DNA of 64,000 nucleotides. It comes from Maratus speciosus. Taxonomy: Eukaryota; Arthropoda; Arachnida; Araneae; Salticidae. The position numbers were made by a program, and so were the translations under genes. The number at the start of each line of letters is the position of its first letter. Within the stretch, counting starts at the first letter, position 1. The notes under the pieces are model-generated. The model had not been told where the DNA came from. It was given only the letters and a program-made list of their open reading frames with translations, and made no database searches. This document shows, piece by piece, positions 23,573 to 36,089 of this stretch. Location: NCBI GenBank assembly GCA_963932465.1, contig OZ010786.1, positions 538,225,073 to 538,289,072 on the forward strand. The letters are read 5' to 3'.

Positions 23573-24283
23573 GGCGACAGTGGACGTTCAAAAACATTTT
23601 CTACAATTTTTGCTCAATTGTTTTGAAATTTAATACACGTATAATTTGTGCAATAATTAAGAAAATTTCTTAGTTTCATTAAAAAAAATTAATATGCAAA
23701 TGAGTAATTAATTAATAATATGGTAATTAGTGATACAAATTAAAAATGCTCCATGCGCATTAAATTTTGTTTCAGAAACTTGTATTTTTTTTTAGTATAG
23801 CTTTATGATATTATATCAAAAGTTGCTATACATTTTAAAATTATACTAAATTCCTAGGCAAAAAAAAATTAAAAATCTGTAATATGGATCATTTTGGATA
23901 AAATTCAATAATAAAATATTACTTTTTGATCTTTATATGAAATAATGTACACATTTTAATAGCAAGTTTTGTAATAAAGTATATCAACAACAATATTACC
24001 AAGTATTATGAAAATTGGTATAAAATTAAGACGCATGGAGCATTTTGAACTTACTCAGTCGGCGAAAATTCTCATTTTGAGAAAACTGGATTTAAAGTTT
24101 TATTTTAAGGGTAGATTAACGATTGTTTACGTTAGAAAAACAGCTGTATCTCTGCAAAAAATTATCGGATTTGAATAATTTTTATAATATTTGAAAGTAG
24201 AAGATTGCCAGAACATTTTTTTCCAAAAAACAAAAAAATGATTTTTTTAATGTTTTTTGCGATTTTGAACGTCCACGGTCGCC
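23573..24283. mobile_element. TTAA-flanked TIR element (piggyBac-type MITE)
   Basis: TTAA at 23569-23572 and 24284-24287 bounds 711 bp. The inverted ends are GGCGACAGTGGACGTTCAAA and the same with one change (GGCGACCGTGG...). No ORF with a domain. The TTAA duplication and G-rich ends suit a piggyBac-dependent element. Confidence 0.8.
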
Positions 24284-24287
24284 TTAA

Positions 24288-25014
24288 GGAGTTTTGGGGT
24301 TAGAAGTATAGTATGTGTTTTTGGCATTATATATACATATATATATATACTCGTACATCATTTGTAAATGTATTTTGTTGTGTTTTGGCTCAATTATAAA
24401 AAAAAAAAAACCCACAAGAAACCGATATAGAAATAGATATAAAAAGATATATATATTTTTTAAATATATATACTGCTTCCAATGTAAATAAAACAATTGT
24501 GAAAAATTTAACATTTCGCTGTTTTTAAAATGAAAAAAAAAATTATTGATATTGTTCTGAATAAACATGCGTCAAGAATTTTATATTATTCTACCACGAT
24601 TAATCTCAATTCTAGAACTGTAAACAGCAAGTTGGAAATTGTACTTTAAATATGGCAAACGAATTCAGATTAATTTGTTTAATTAATATTCAGATATTTG
24701 CTCAATAGCTGTTGCACTCTTATGCAAAAATGCCTGAATGCAAAATTTATTACGATTATACAGCTCCAAGTGAAAAAAATAGAATAGTAGAAAGAAAAGG
24801 AATTGTGAAAAAAATATGTATTGCTTATACCAAAGATAATACTGATAAAACCTAATGTTGTAAGAATCTACGTAGTTTGTAGAATCCTTTAGCAAAAAAA
24901 TTAAAGGAAATAATTTAAAATTAAAAATCAAGACATTAGAATAACCATTTACCTGGTTTAAAACATTAAAGTGATCCATTCTGAGTAATACGGGTTTAAA
25001 AGAAAAGGAAATGT
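24288..25014. other. Gene-free AT-rich stretch
   Basis: Short AT dinucleotide runs. The 94- and 98-codon minus-strand frames are compositional and show no domain. Confidence 0.5.
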
Positions 25015-26070
25015 AGTTTTTCCGTAATATTTTGTAACATCACCTATACATTTTATAACAGCAGGGACTCGCTTTGCCAAGATAGCTACGAGTGGTTCAC
25101 AATATTTTTTGCTCAGTCATGACAATGGAGACTTTATACTGTAAAGAAGACTAATTTTTTTTTTTTTTTTTTTTTGTCCCAATATCTTGCAGTATTTTCT
25201 TCATTATTGCCCATAAATTTTCTATTTTGTTTGAATCCGGCGAATTAGACGGCCAAGGAAGTGCGTTAATTTGGTGTTGGCTAAGCCATTTCTTGGTAGA
25301 CACTGACCTGTGTGAAGATGCTAAATCATATTAGTAAATAAAATCGTCACCACACAGATTTTCCGACGATAGTATCATGGAATGCTCACAGATTTCTTAA
25401 TATGTCTCGGAATTAATCCGTCCGTTAACGACACGTAACCTTTAAGGATCATATTCAGACATGCAAGCCCTGGCTGCGAATGTTTCTGATTGCTTCATGC
25501 AGTCCTTGTCATATTCTTCTTGCTTCATTCGCCATACACGAAAGCCTTGATCGCTACATGTTACGCAAAATACACTCTCATCACTAAACAAAATATTTTC
25601 CGTTCATCCAGATCCTATAAAATTCTTTTTTGGACCACTTCACTCTCTTACTTTTCTATTTAAAAGTTATGAGAGGCTTTATCTTTCGTACAAGAGATTT
25701 AAATCTAAGATTATGGAGATGTCTTTGTGTTAAAGTATTACTCACATCAACAACATGTTTAGCAATGCAAATATCTTTAGCAATACTCTATCAACCCTAT
25801 CTCTTTCTATCAACTCTATCTCTTTCTAACTTTACTACTATCATCTTTCTGTCAACTCTCTGAATATTTTTTGGCTTTTGACCGCTATTCGGAGGTTTGT
25901 TTTCAAAATGTCCGTCGATAAAATATCGATTTATAGCTTTACTAACAATTGGTTGTGAAGTAACAGGCGGTATATTGCTGATTTCGATCTTCTTTATGCA
26001 AATCAAAAATATGATGCTACGTAAACTCCGTCGTGTCGGACGAACGACCCATGTTTCACACAAAATGAAA
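25015..26070 (-). pseudogene. Tc1-like transposase, DD34E, decayed
   Basis: Reading the minus strand, the HTH DNA-binding part (about 26063-25860) gives IPPVTSQPIVSKAINRYFID followed by PxSGQKPKNIQRVDRKMI, the Tc1 paired-like pattern. The catalytic domain follows: ILFSDESVF (first Asp, about 25595), YDLASSHRS (second Asp, about 25315), then PWPSNSPDSNKIENLW with the Glu. I count exactly 34 residues between the second Asp and the Glu, which defines DD34E Tc1. The C-terminus EPLVAILAKRVPAVIKC is at about 25110-25050. Frameshifts, stops and a T-run (25155-25175) break the frame. Clear TIRs were not found, so element ends are unknown. Confidence 0.85.
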
Positions 26071-26099
26071 AGAATGATGACGCAAAACTTTTTTATAAT

Positions 26100-27202
26100 T
26101 TAAGACAAAGTCCCAAAGAATCTTATTTTATGCTAAATTATGCGACCTTCAGTACCAATCAGCAAAATTCAAAAGTATTCTAATTTTTTGAACCATCTAT
26201 TTTAATAATCTAATATTTTGAAAATTTTACAAAAATACAATATTCACACAAAGTGTAAATCTTTACAGTTTTAATTGTCTTTAATAACGTGTAAATTTCG
26301 CAAAACATCAACAGTCTTTCTTTTTCAATTGCACTACACTGAAGTAAAGCTAACTGCAAATAGAAATGAAATTATTATTATTCCAAATGTTTGACTTGGA
26401 GCTGTAGAATTGAGTAATAAGGAAGTAATATGACGCAATTTTAAATATGAAGTAACTGCCACTAGAATCATTACCTAACATGCTATATCATTGAATTAAT
26501 TACTTATGATACGAATGAAGAAATCTTTAATACCTTTAAACCTTTAACTTTTACCATCTTGTTATGTTTTACTTCGGTTTTCATAAAATTTGAAAGATTC
26601 TACAATATTCTGCAACGATTATATATTTTTAATTTCAAACCATTCGGTTCGAAAGATTTTGCGCTGTTATATGTGGACAGAACGACAGACAGACAAATGG
26701 ACTGGCCAGAGGACAACTATAGGTGCTAATCATTTATATAATTACGAATGCAAATAAAAACGTTATCGGTGACGTATTAAATCAACAGGATGACATGATT
26801 AATTTATGGATTTGATAGCAACGCACGAGGGTCCATTAGCTTCAATTTTAAATATCATCAAATAATGTTTTATTTACTTGAGCCAGTATGATTTTGGACG
26901 TTTCGTATGTTTTAATGATTATTGACTAGCATCTGAGGAAATCATTTCTGAAAATCAATCTTTCATCAGTATTTATTTATTTATTTTTTGTATATTACGA
27001 ATTAATATTTATTCAGTAGGTTATCCAAAAAATGTGATCCCAATAATTTAGATTTTTTAAAGATCAAAAAGTAAATATTTTTAAATTCGTATAGGTTACA
27101 TATTCTTCTATTTAAAAAAAATGAAATCTAGAATTCTTTAACACATTAAGTATAATAAGATCTCTATAAACTTAAACGCATATGAATAACATTGTTTAAA
27201 TA
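26100..27202. other. Gene-free AT-rich stretch
   Basis: Contains ACAGAACGACAGACAGACAA-like sequence near 26676, a common transposon UTR word. Otherwise nothing supported. Confidence 0.45.
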
Positions 27203-27408
<206 letters not shown>

Positions 27409-27445
27409 TGGGTGCAACATTATACAAACCTTTAAAAATCGAGAC

Positions 27446-29551
27446 ATGACTGACTCCATCTATGCAAAGATAAGGTGTGATATTGATGGTTATAACGTTT
27501 ATAAAGATGGAAAAAGTAATCGTGATTCAGGGATTACTAGAGAAAAATTGGTTGGATTGAAGGACGGTGAAAGCATTGCAACAGCTTTAATGAATTGTAA
27601 CGGTAATGACAAGTTCAAGAGTATCCAATATATCATATTCAATGTCAAAAAGATGTTGATACCTAAGGTTTTGATTTTATTATCGCAAAAAATAGGAATA
27701 CATAACATAGATCTGGGTATTGATCTATTAAAACATAGAATAAAATTAAATAATTGGCAAAGTTACTGTAAGTCAAAGTGTGAAAATCAGGAAGATGCAG
27801 ATAAAGTATATTTCGTTATAGATTACATAGGAGGGTGCTACAGTAATGTAAATTACAAAAGGATTTTTAATAAATATAAGGACATGTTACCAATAAAAAA
27901 TTTAAATATTGTTAAAGCATTTAAGTATGAAAAGCCTTTAGGTAGAATGATCTTTAATTATAATTATTATTCTAAAAATATTAATAGGAACGAAAATGCA
28001 GACATTTGTAAATGTAATGAGGATGTGTACAAGAAATATGTAGACAAACATTATGGACATGTAATAACTGGGAATCTAGATATCGTACAAAATGTCGAAC
28101 TGAAAAATCAAATGAGTTATGGAGCAAAATACAGAATAAAACGGAATTTCACGAAAAGTAATGCAGTTAAACGGTTTAAATATAATATAGAAATCTTTAT
28201 ACAAAAGTTAACTTATAAATACAGACTACCGGGAGAAATATTTGAAGAATGGAAATATCATATTTTAAAGGAACTAGAGGAGACATACGTTAAAAACTTT
28301 GAGGGTTTGTCCGAAGAGAAATATATTGATTTAAGAAAAGCTATAAAAAACATCCAAGATGAATTTATAATAACATATGTAGATAAGGCAAGTACCAACT
28401 ATGCAATTATCTGTAAAAAATTATATGGAAAAATATTAAGAGAAAGTTATGAAAACACAAATAATTATGAGTTAATTAGGGCAAAAATTAATGAGGTGGA
28501 GAACAGAATTAGGGCAATGTATAAAAAAATTAAAACAAAACAAGATAATTTGAATTTTCCTTATTTGGTTTTAATACCCAAGTTCCATAAATGCCCTGTG
28601 AAATTTAGAACCGTTACATGTGGTTATAATTCCTATATTGAATGTGCGAATAAAAAATTATTAAAGGTATTGAAGAGAATATTTTTGAAGATTAAAAGTG
28701 GGAATTCAACTTTTATAATAAGTAACAGTTATGAACTGTTGGAAAAAGTAAAAAGGTATAAAAATAAGATTACAGGATTGTATGCATATGATTTTGCAGA
28801 TTTGTTTAACAACATAGAGATTGAGGATTTGAGGGAGAAGATATTGGAGGTGTATAATAGGTATGGTGATTTATACATGGATTTAAGTGAATTTCAAAAT
28901 TTGTTTCAATTGGTGGTTCAAGAGAATTTTTTATATGAGGGCAATAAGGTATATAAGCAGATTAAAGGTATCCCCATGGGGGGGAGTTGCAGTTCAATTT
29001 TGGCCGACATGTATCTACATATATATGAAAATATAAGTGAATTACATAAAGACATAATGAGTTTCAGATATATCGACGACGTTTTGATTGTCGAGCTGAA
29101 TGGAATAAAGATTAACCATGAATTTAAATATTATCCTAAAAATTTAGAATTGAAACTTTCCGGTAGTCATAATAGTTGCAATACAAATTACTTAGATGTA
29201 AATCTAAAATTAGAAAACAGAAATTTAACTACATCGGTTTATGATAAAAGAGACGAATTTAACTTTAAAACAATTGCAATATTGAATTTCAATTCAAATG
29301 TCCATATATCGGTATTCAGAAACATTTATATTAACGGTTTAAACAGATTAAACCGATTGACATCGGATAGTGTCATTTTGAATGAGGATATGCTGAAATG
29401 GTACGTCACTGCTGTGAAACAGGGTTATCCTGTGAGTCTGGTCAGAAATATGACGTATAATTATGTTAGAACTTGCAAGAACAGAAGTGAATTGATGCCT
29501 TTACTCGAAGCGTGTGGTTTACGAAATGTAGTAGAAACAGATTGCTTTTGA
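27446..29551 (+). CDS. Penelope-like reverse transcriptase (intact ORF)
   Basis: 701 residues, uninterrupted. Visible order: a linker-like [20 protein letters not shown] (about 119-138); a Cys/His segment CKC...[10 protein letters not shown] (188-213); DKASTNYAI (313-321), the PADKG-like RT block; [15 protein letters not shown] (376-390); motif [11 protein letters not shown] with Asp449; motif [17 protein letters not shown] (505-520); motif C YIDDVLIV with Asp544 and Asp545; YLDVNLKL (582-589); thumb KQGYP (658-662). These are hallmarks of Penelope-like RTs, which copy RNA into DNA at a chromosomal nick. All three catalytic Asp are present. There is no C-terminal GIY-YIG nuclease; only about 40 residues follow the thumb. 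The frame is open upstream of this ATG ([13 protein letters not shown]), so the true N-terminus may be lost in the (AT)n tract. It could be an EN-less or 5'-truncated, permuted Naiad-type member. Confidence 0.85.
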   Translation: MTDSIYAKIRCDIDGYNVYKDGKSNRDSGITREKLVGLKDGESIATALMNCNGNDKFKSIQYIIFNVKKMLIPKVLILLSQKIGIHNIDLGIDLLKHRIKLNNWQSYCKSKCENQEDADKVYFVIDYIGGCYSNVNYKRIFNKYKDMLPIKNLNIVKAFKYEKPLGRMIFNYNYYSKNINRNENADICKCNEDVYKKYVDKHYGHVITGNLDIVQNVELKNQMSYGAKYRIKRNFTKSNAVKRFKYNIEIFIQKLTYKYRLPGEIFEEWKYHILKELEETYVKNFEGLSEEKYIDLRKAIKNIQDEFIITYVDKASTNYAIICKKLYGKILRESYENTNNYELIRAKINEVENRIRAMYKKIKTKQDNLNFPYLVLIPKFHKCPVKFRTVTCGYNSYIECANKKLLKVLKRIFLKIKSGNSTFIISNSYELLEKVKRYKNKITGLYAYDFADLFNNIEIEDLREKILEVYNRYGDLYMDLSEFQNLFQLVVQENFLYEGNKVYKQIKGIPMGGSCSSILADMYLHIYENISELHKDIMSFRYIDDVLIVELNGIKINHEFKYYPKNLELKLSGSHNSCNTNYLDVNLKLENRNLTTSVYDKRDEFNFKTIAILNFNSNVHISVFRNIYINGLNRLNRLTSDSVILNEDMLKWYVTAVKQGYPVSLVRNMTYNYVRTCKNRSELMPLLEACGLRNVVETDCF

Positions 29552-29862
29552 TATGGATTGATTTCGGTCGGTCGGTTTCATTTAGCTTTAATCTTGTTTC
29601 ATTTGTTTTTTCAATATGGTCTCGACAGGTAAATCTGGGGAATGTTGCATGCTTAAAAACAGTTTTAACCCTGCATTAGTGTGTCATAAGCCACACAGAC
29701 CTGTCTCCATGTTTAATTAGTTATTTGCCTTGTTTCTTATGGTTGTTTTGTTTAAGTTAAAGTTGGTTAAGTTGTGTTTCTTTAAGTTTGTTTATTAAGT
29801 TAAATTATAGTTCTTATTTGGTTTGGTTAAGTTAATTTTGTGCTTCAATTAAAGTTTACAGA
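29552..29862 (+). other. 3' UTR of Penelope-like copy 1
   Basis: About 310 nt conserved with 32352-32662. It contains GGTCGGTCGGTTTCATTTAG, a structured module (29624-29705), a T-rich run of TTTGTTTAAGTTAAAG type and, near the end, ATTAAA (29848), a common poly(A)-signal variant. Similarity between copies stops just after GTTTACAGA, which marks the element's 3' end. Confidence 0.7.
29624..29705 (+). ncRNA. Conserved 3'-UTR RNA fold, copy 1
   Basis: Outer stem GACAGGT (29624-29630) with ACCTGTC (29699-29705). Inner hairpin GTGTG (29679-29683), an 8-nt loop TCATAAGC, CACAC (29692-29696). Copies 2 and 3 keep both helices with changed bases. It may be a recognition structure for the reverse transcriptase or a processing element. 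Confidence 0.7.
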
Positions 29863-30280
29863 TTGTGATAATGCTTGAAATAACTTTTGGAATTTTTTAA
29901 CTATATATATATATATATATATAATCTCTTAAAAGCTCAATAGTTTACGTTACCTCATGATTTTGAGAATAAAGTAATGTTAAAAATTTTAAACTTTTAA
30001 CTTTATTCTTTGTATAAATTGAAATTATATTACACTATTTTTTTTTATTTCGCTTAGAACTTTTAGAGAATATCAAGTGCATCTGCAAATATAATTTCTA
30101 TTTTCTTTTTCAACATGACTCTATTATTTATGTAGTTTAAATAAACTTACCAGTAAATGCACTGATTTAAATGTAGATAACACCCTTAAGTAAAATTTTT
30201 ATACAGACATTACTTGACATACGTAAGTAATTCCTTCCGTAAAGTTTTACGCAACTTCAATTTTACGTAAGTCGAATTTG

Positions 30281-30335
<55 letters not shown>

Positions 30336-30424
30336 ATACATATTGCAGTTTCTTACAAAAATTTACCTAAGTAACTTGCAAATTCGACTTACGTAAAATC
30401 GAAGTTGCGTAAAATGACAAGTTA
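29863..30424. repeat. Spacer between Penelope copies with a (TA)n-centred hairpin element
   Basis: It holds (TA)n at 29903-29923. From TA-CAGACATTACTTGACATA (30202) onward there is a MITE-like sequence with inverted arms at 30245-30283 and 30376-30414 (ACGCAACTTC and TTACGTAAGTCGAATTTGCA words) around a (TA)n core at 30286-30331. Related sequence without the hairpin occurs at 34612-34736. It abuts the 5' break of copy 2. Confidence 0.65.
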
Positions 30425-32662
30425 AAGAGTATTAAATATATCATATTCAATGTCAAAAAGAAGTTGATACCTAAGGTTTTGATTTTGTTAACGCAAAAAA
30501 TAGGAATGCATAACATAGATCTGGGTATTGATCTATTAAAATATAGAATAAAATTAAATAATTGGCAAAGTTACTGTAAGTCAAAGTGTGAAAATCAGGA
30601 AGATGCGGATAAAGTATATTTCGCTATACACTACATAGGAGGGTGCTACAGTAATGTAAATTACAAAAGGATTTTTAAAACTTATAAGGGTATGTTACCA
30701 ATAAAAATATTAAATATTGTTAAAACATTTAAGTATGACAAGACTTTAGGTAGAAAGATTTTTAATTATAATTATTATGCTAAAATAATAATAGGAACGA
30801 AAATGCAGACATTTGTAAATGTAATGAGGATGTGTACAACAAATATGTAGACAAACATTATTGGCATATAATAACTGGAAATCTAGTTATTGTACAAAAT
30901 GTCTAACTGAAAAATCAAATGAGTTATGGAGCAAAATACAGAATAAAACGGAATTTCGCGAAAAGCAATGCAGTTACACGTTTTAAAAATAATATTGAAA
31001 TCTTTATTCAAAAGTTAACTTATAAATACAGACTTCCTGGCGAATTATTTTAAGAATGGAAATATCACATTTTAAAGGATCTAGAAGAGACATACGTTAA
31101 AAAATTTGAGGGTTTGTCCGAAGAGAAATATATTTATTAAGAAAAGCTATAAAAAACCTCCAAGATGATTTTATAATAACATATGTATATAAGGCAAGTA
31201 CTAACTATGCAATTATCTGTAAAAAATTATATGGAAAGATGATAAGACAAAGTTATGAAAATACAAATAATTATGAGATAATTGGGGAAATAACTTAATG
31301 AGGTGGAGAACAGAATAAGGGCAATGTATAAAAAAATTAAAACAACACAAGATAATTTGAATTTTCCTTATTTGGTTTTAATACCCAAGGTCCATAAATG
31401 CCCTGTGAAATTTAGAACCGTTACCTGTGGTTATAATTCCTATATTGAATGTGCGAATAAAAAATTATTAAAAGTATTGAAGAGAATATTTTTAAAGATT
31501 AAAAGTGAGAATTCAACTTTTAAATTAAGTAATAGTTATGAACTGTTGGAAAAGGTAAAAAGGTATAAAAATAAGATTACAGGATTGTATGCATATGATT
31601 TTGCAGATTTGTTTAACAACATAGAGATTGAGGATATAAGGGAGAAGATATTGGAGTGTATAACAGGTATGGTGATTCATACATAGATTTAAGTGAATTT
31701 CAAAATTTGTTTCAATTGGTTGTTCAAGAGAATTTTTTATATGAGGGCAATAAAGTACATATGCAGCTTAAAGATATCCTTATGGGGGGGGGGGGGAGTT
31801 ATAGTTCAATTTTGGCTGACATATATCTAGATATATATGAAAATAAAAGTGAATTACATAAAGACATAATCAGTTTCAGATATAGAGACGACGTTTTGAT
31901 TGTCGAGCTGAATGGAATGAAGACTAACCATGAATTTAACTATTATCCAAAAAAATTAGAATTGAAACTTTCCGGTAGTCAAAATAGTTATAATACAAAT
32001 TATTTGGATGTAAATCTAAAATTAGAAAACAGAAATTTAATTACATCGGTTTATGAAGAGAAAACTTTAACTTTAACAATATTGATTTTCAAATCAAATG
32101 TCCATATATCGGTATTCATAAACATTTATATTAACGGTTTAAACTGATAAAACCGATTGACATCAGATAGAGACATTTTGAAAGAGGATATGCTTAAATG
32201 GTACGTCATTGCTCTGAAACAGGGTTATCCTGTGAGTCTGGTTAAAAATATGACGTATAATTCTGTAAGAACTTGCAATAACAGAAGTGAATTGATGCCT
32301 TTGCTCGAAGCTTGTGGTTTACGGAATGTAGTGGAAACAGATCGCTTTTGATATTGATTGATTTCGGTCGGTCGGTTTCATTTAGTTTTAATCTTGTTTC
32401 TTTCGTTTTCTCAGTATGGTCTCGACAGGTAAATCTGGGGAATGTTGCATGCTTAAAAACAGATTTAACACTGCATTAGCGTGTCATAAGCCACGCAACC
32501 TGTCTCCATGTTTAGTTAGTTATTTGTCTTGTTTCTTTTGGTTGATTTTGTTTAAGTTAAAGTTGGTTATGTTGTGTTTCTTGAGAGATTTTTTATTAAG
32601 TTAAAATTTAGTTCTTATTTGGTATGGTTTAGTTAATTTGTACTCCAATTAAAGTTTACAGA
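30425..32662 (+). pseudogene. Penelope-like reverse transcriptase, dead tandem copy
   Basis: It is a close copy of 27614-29862 in the same orientation, lacking about the first 56 codons. Recognisable pieces are [13 protein letters not shown] (30466), the [16 protein letters not shown] linker, [15 protein letters not shown], motif [11 protein letters not shown], an altered motif B (ILMGGGGSYSSILA) and the thumb KQGYP. Damage includes frameshifts near 30780, 31130 and 31655, stop codons where copy 1 has Glu (about 30903 and 31051), an expanded G-run in motif B (31784-31796) and YRDD in place of YIDD (about 31882). The 3' UTR (32352-32662) is conserved. It cannot encode active enzyme. The tandem layout fits the habit of Penelope elements to insert head-to-tail. 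Confidence 0.85.
32424..32504 (+). ncRNA. Conserved 3'-UTR RNA fold, copy 2
   Basis: Outer stem GACAGGT (32424-32430) with ACCTGTC (32498-32504). Inner hairpin GCGTG (32479-32483), loop TCATAAGC, CACGC (32492-32496). Compared with copy 1, a T-A pair has become C-G, a compensatory change in an otherwise dead element. Confidence 0.7.
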
Positions 32663-33030
32663 CTTTTCAAATAGATTGTGAAATACCTGATTTATAAATC
32701 TAACATTGATGAATTGATTTATAACAATTTTTAACCTACATCAAACGACTATAAAAACTTAACATATTTAAAGAGGACTAATTTAACCTATTCTCCAAGA
32801 ATTTCAGATAGCAAGACAAATGAATAGCAAACACAAAACAAATTAGTCCTTGATAAGCACAAACTATATTTATTATGAATTAGATGACTACAATGAATAA
32901 CTAACAGTAAAGATTAGACTTTTTGCCATAGATGTGATTGTATATACCAATAAAAATATAACTCTATCTAATATATAAACTATATTACAATTGTGGTTTA
33001 TATATATATATATATATATATAAGCTATAA

Positions 33031-34571
33031 TGCCATTAAAGACCGGCAACATTCAATTTTAGGCTTTTTTTCGAATATTTGGAAATATGCTTGGCAGATT
33101 CTTCTGAAATTTCAGGACTAAAATGAACAGATATGACCTCATATTTAGCAATGTCGATTTGTTAAGGGGGGCAGTTAGAGGGTCAACAAAAAATCAAAGA
33201 AAAAAATAATACTTGGGATCACCCTGTAAAATAAAATGCACGAAAAGATCTACCGCTAAGGAATATAAATAAATAGACATTGTGCAATATGTGTATTCTT
33301 TTGTGTAAGAATAGCACGTATATTAATACAGATATAGCGATTTATTTTTAAAAAAAATTAAAAATTCTTGCATGTTTTTTGCTTATAACATGCAGGGTTT
33401 TCAACCAAATTTAACGCCGGTTTCAGACAAATTGACAAATATAGTAAAAGCAATATAGTGTTATTGGAATATAAATATATTAAATATTTTAGGAAATACG
33501 AGCAGTTGTATGGAATAATTTTTATCTGCGCATACGCGAACGACAACAAGGATCATTTTACATAATTTAATAGTCAACTCTATGGAGCAACTTATTAAAA
33601 GAAATCTAGTCAAATATCGTAAAAATTCAGAAAGATATCGGCGTTAAAGTGAGCAAATTTTTAGTTGTTCTCTAAAAGCAGCTGAATGATAAGGGATTTT
33701 ATACAAATTGTCATTTTTATTAACTGACATTCAGAAAAAAGTTAGTATTTAGTGGGTATCAACGAGTAGATTTAGAAAAAATGCTTCGATTTTGATACTT
33801 TTTTTGATCATGGTATAGGCTTGTTCTGGGGGTTATCCAAGAAGAACTAAAGCATCAATAAGAAATGAAAATTAAAAATAAATAAAAATGACAATTTGTG
33901 GAAAAACCCTTATTATTCAGCTGTTTTTAGAGAACAACTAAAAATTTCCTCAGTTTAACGGCGATATTTTTCTGAATTTTTACGATATTTGATTAGATTT
34001 TTTAATAAGTTGCTCCATAGCGTGGACTATTAAATTATGTAAAATGATCCTTGTTATCGTTTGCACATGCGCAGATAAAAATTATTTCATTCAACTGCTC
34101 ATATTTCCTAAAATATTTAATATATGTTTATTTCAATTGCACTATATTGTTTCTGCTATATTTTATCAATTTTTCTGAAACCGGCGTTAAATTTGGTTGA
34201 AAACCCTGCATGTTATAAGCAAAAAACATGCAAGATTTTTTTTAAATTTTTTTAAATAAATCGCTATATTGCTATTAATATACGTGCTTTTCTTACACAA
34301 AAGAATACACATATTTCACAATGTCTGTTTATTTATATTCGGTAGCGATAGATCATTTCATGCATTTTATTTTACAGGGTGATCCCATGTATTGTTTTTT
34401 TTTCTTTATTTTTTTGCTGGCCCCTAATTGCCTCCTTTATAAATTCGACAGTGCTAACCATGAGGTCATACATATTCTTTTCAATCCTGAAATTCCAGAA
34501 GAATATGTCAAGTATATTTCTAAATATTCGACAAAGTGTCTAAAATCGAAAGTTGCCGGTCTTTAATGGCA
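33031..34571. mobile_element. 1.5-kb near-complete palindrome (foldback element)
   Basis: Ends TGCCATTAAAGACCGGCAAC and its complement, flanked by TATA-like sequence. Arms of about 690 bp remain paired to a loop at about 33720-33890. They include GGGATCACCCTGTAAAATAA (33210) and its partner near 34370, and paired CATGCAGGGTTTTCAACCAA words. The 81-codon frame at 34321-34566 and the minus frame at 33358-33549 are arm sequence without a domain. No transposase. The whole RNA would fold into one long hairpin. Confidence 0.85.
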
Positions 34572-34611
34572 ATATAGTGGATATAAATATATATTAATTA
34601 TAACAGAAATG

Positions 34612-34736
34612 TCAAAAGCATGCTACTGCGTATCAAACGCGCTAGTATGTTCACAAATGCAAATTTCGAGATTTATTACGTAACTGCGAATTTATGTAAG
34701 TCGCGAAACACGTAAGCGGTGGGATGCCTGTATATG
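34612..34736 (-). mobile_element. MITE end related to the 30.2 kb hairpin element
   Basis: Read on the minus strand from TA at 34730: CAGGCATCCCACCGCTTACG, then GACTTACATAAATTCGCAGTTACG. This is similar in layout to 30202-30283. Only one end is visible. Confidence 0.4.
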
Positions 34737-34739
34737 CGT

Positions 34740-36080
34740 AGACGAATAATATAAAAATATACTATATTTTTAACACTAATAAAACAATGAAATAAATTTG
34801 TCTTAATTTTTATGTGTTTACAGGAGTTTTATTGTACTTTATAATTCACTACAAAATATTTCGGAATGAAAAAAAAGAGAAACATTAATAATTATCATTT
34901 AAATTTTGAAAATAGTATAAAGAAGAATCTTTGAATTGTTTCTTCATTTTCCGAAAGGAAACCTGTAATTACATCATACAATTGTACTGGGCATACCAAA
35001 ATTTTTAATATTATACTATTTAACCATTTATCTACTGACGATACTTATAAGTATTATTTAAAAAAAACCCTTGTTATAAAATTCATTTAATACATCGAAT
35101 AGTAGTAATGCAGTTTAGAATGAGCTACAGATACTTTACTTTATTTTTTTCAAAAGCATTATTGGTTACACAGAACAAAAGTATTTTTAAATGGATTATT
35201 TCTTTTGCCTTTGCATCAGTTCAGCTTTCTTGGCTTCAGGATGGGGTGGGGCATTTTTCAATTCGGAAATATTTCAATATTTATATGTAATATATAATAT
35301 ATTAGTACATTTCCTAACTCTACAAAATACTAAGAAAAATATTTAAAATAATAAATTTGGGTGGAGTTATAAATATTGCACAAAATCCCTATAAATTCAA
35401 ATTTAATTAAACCTTCCAAGTCCTTCAATCCTTCTGAAATTTATGAAATGATTATGCAAATCTTCTAATTTAGGTTGAAAAATTCATGAAAAAGGCTTAA
35501 GAAGAAGAAATTTTCATGAATTCATAATTTCGTGCATAAAGGGTTAAAACAACTTAGTTTTATCAACAACATATTTTTAAACAACATATCTTAGGGAAGT
35601 TTAGTAGAAATTAAATTGCAGCAATACACATTAGAACTTTCTTAATATAAAGAGGAATATGTTTTCAAAGCTTATAATGTGGAGTCCTATATTGCAAAAT
35701 GATACTGACTGATGTTACCGGCTATTAAAATAAAAAACAGACTTATTTTTCTACATATGCTTTTGGTGGGTATTATCAGGTAAGTATAAAAGAGTTTTGG
35801 TAAAAGATGATTCTCAACATTTCTGTTGCATAATATTTCCATTTATGAGCAAAATAAAATTTGTAAAATATCCTAATTCATTAAAGATATTATATTTGGA
35901 GTATGCGCGGCAACTTCTCGGAGCCGTTAACATTATTAAAACACACTTATAGATGGAAAACATCTCTAATTAAGGTATAAAAAAATATATATTTCATTGA
36001 AACTACAGCAGGAAGGGGATATATTTTATAAACCGAATAACTAAGGCAATCTATTTATATAAAATCCAAGTCTCTGTGTG
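34740..36080. other. Gene-free AT-rich stretch
   Basis: No element boundaries or domains. The 60-codon frame at 35108 has no motif. Confidence 0.5.
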
Positions 36081-36089
36081 TCCCTCACT

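Noticed and set aside
23203..23673. 156-codon plus-strand frame
   Set aside because: Built by an AT microsatellite joining unrelated sequence, and it crosses the start of a TTAA transposon. No domain.
29624..29712. Hammerhead or twister ribozyme in the Penelope 3' UTR
   Set aside because: The module folds and covaries, but neither strand has CUGANGA with GAAA, and the short UAAC-C-GC resemblance to twister lacks the rest of that consensus.
33358..34566. Frames in the 33.0-34.6 kb palindrome as genes
   Set aside because: They lie wholly in inverted arms, appear on both strands and carry no motif.
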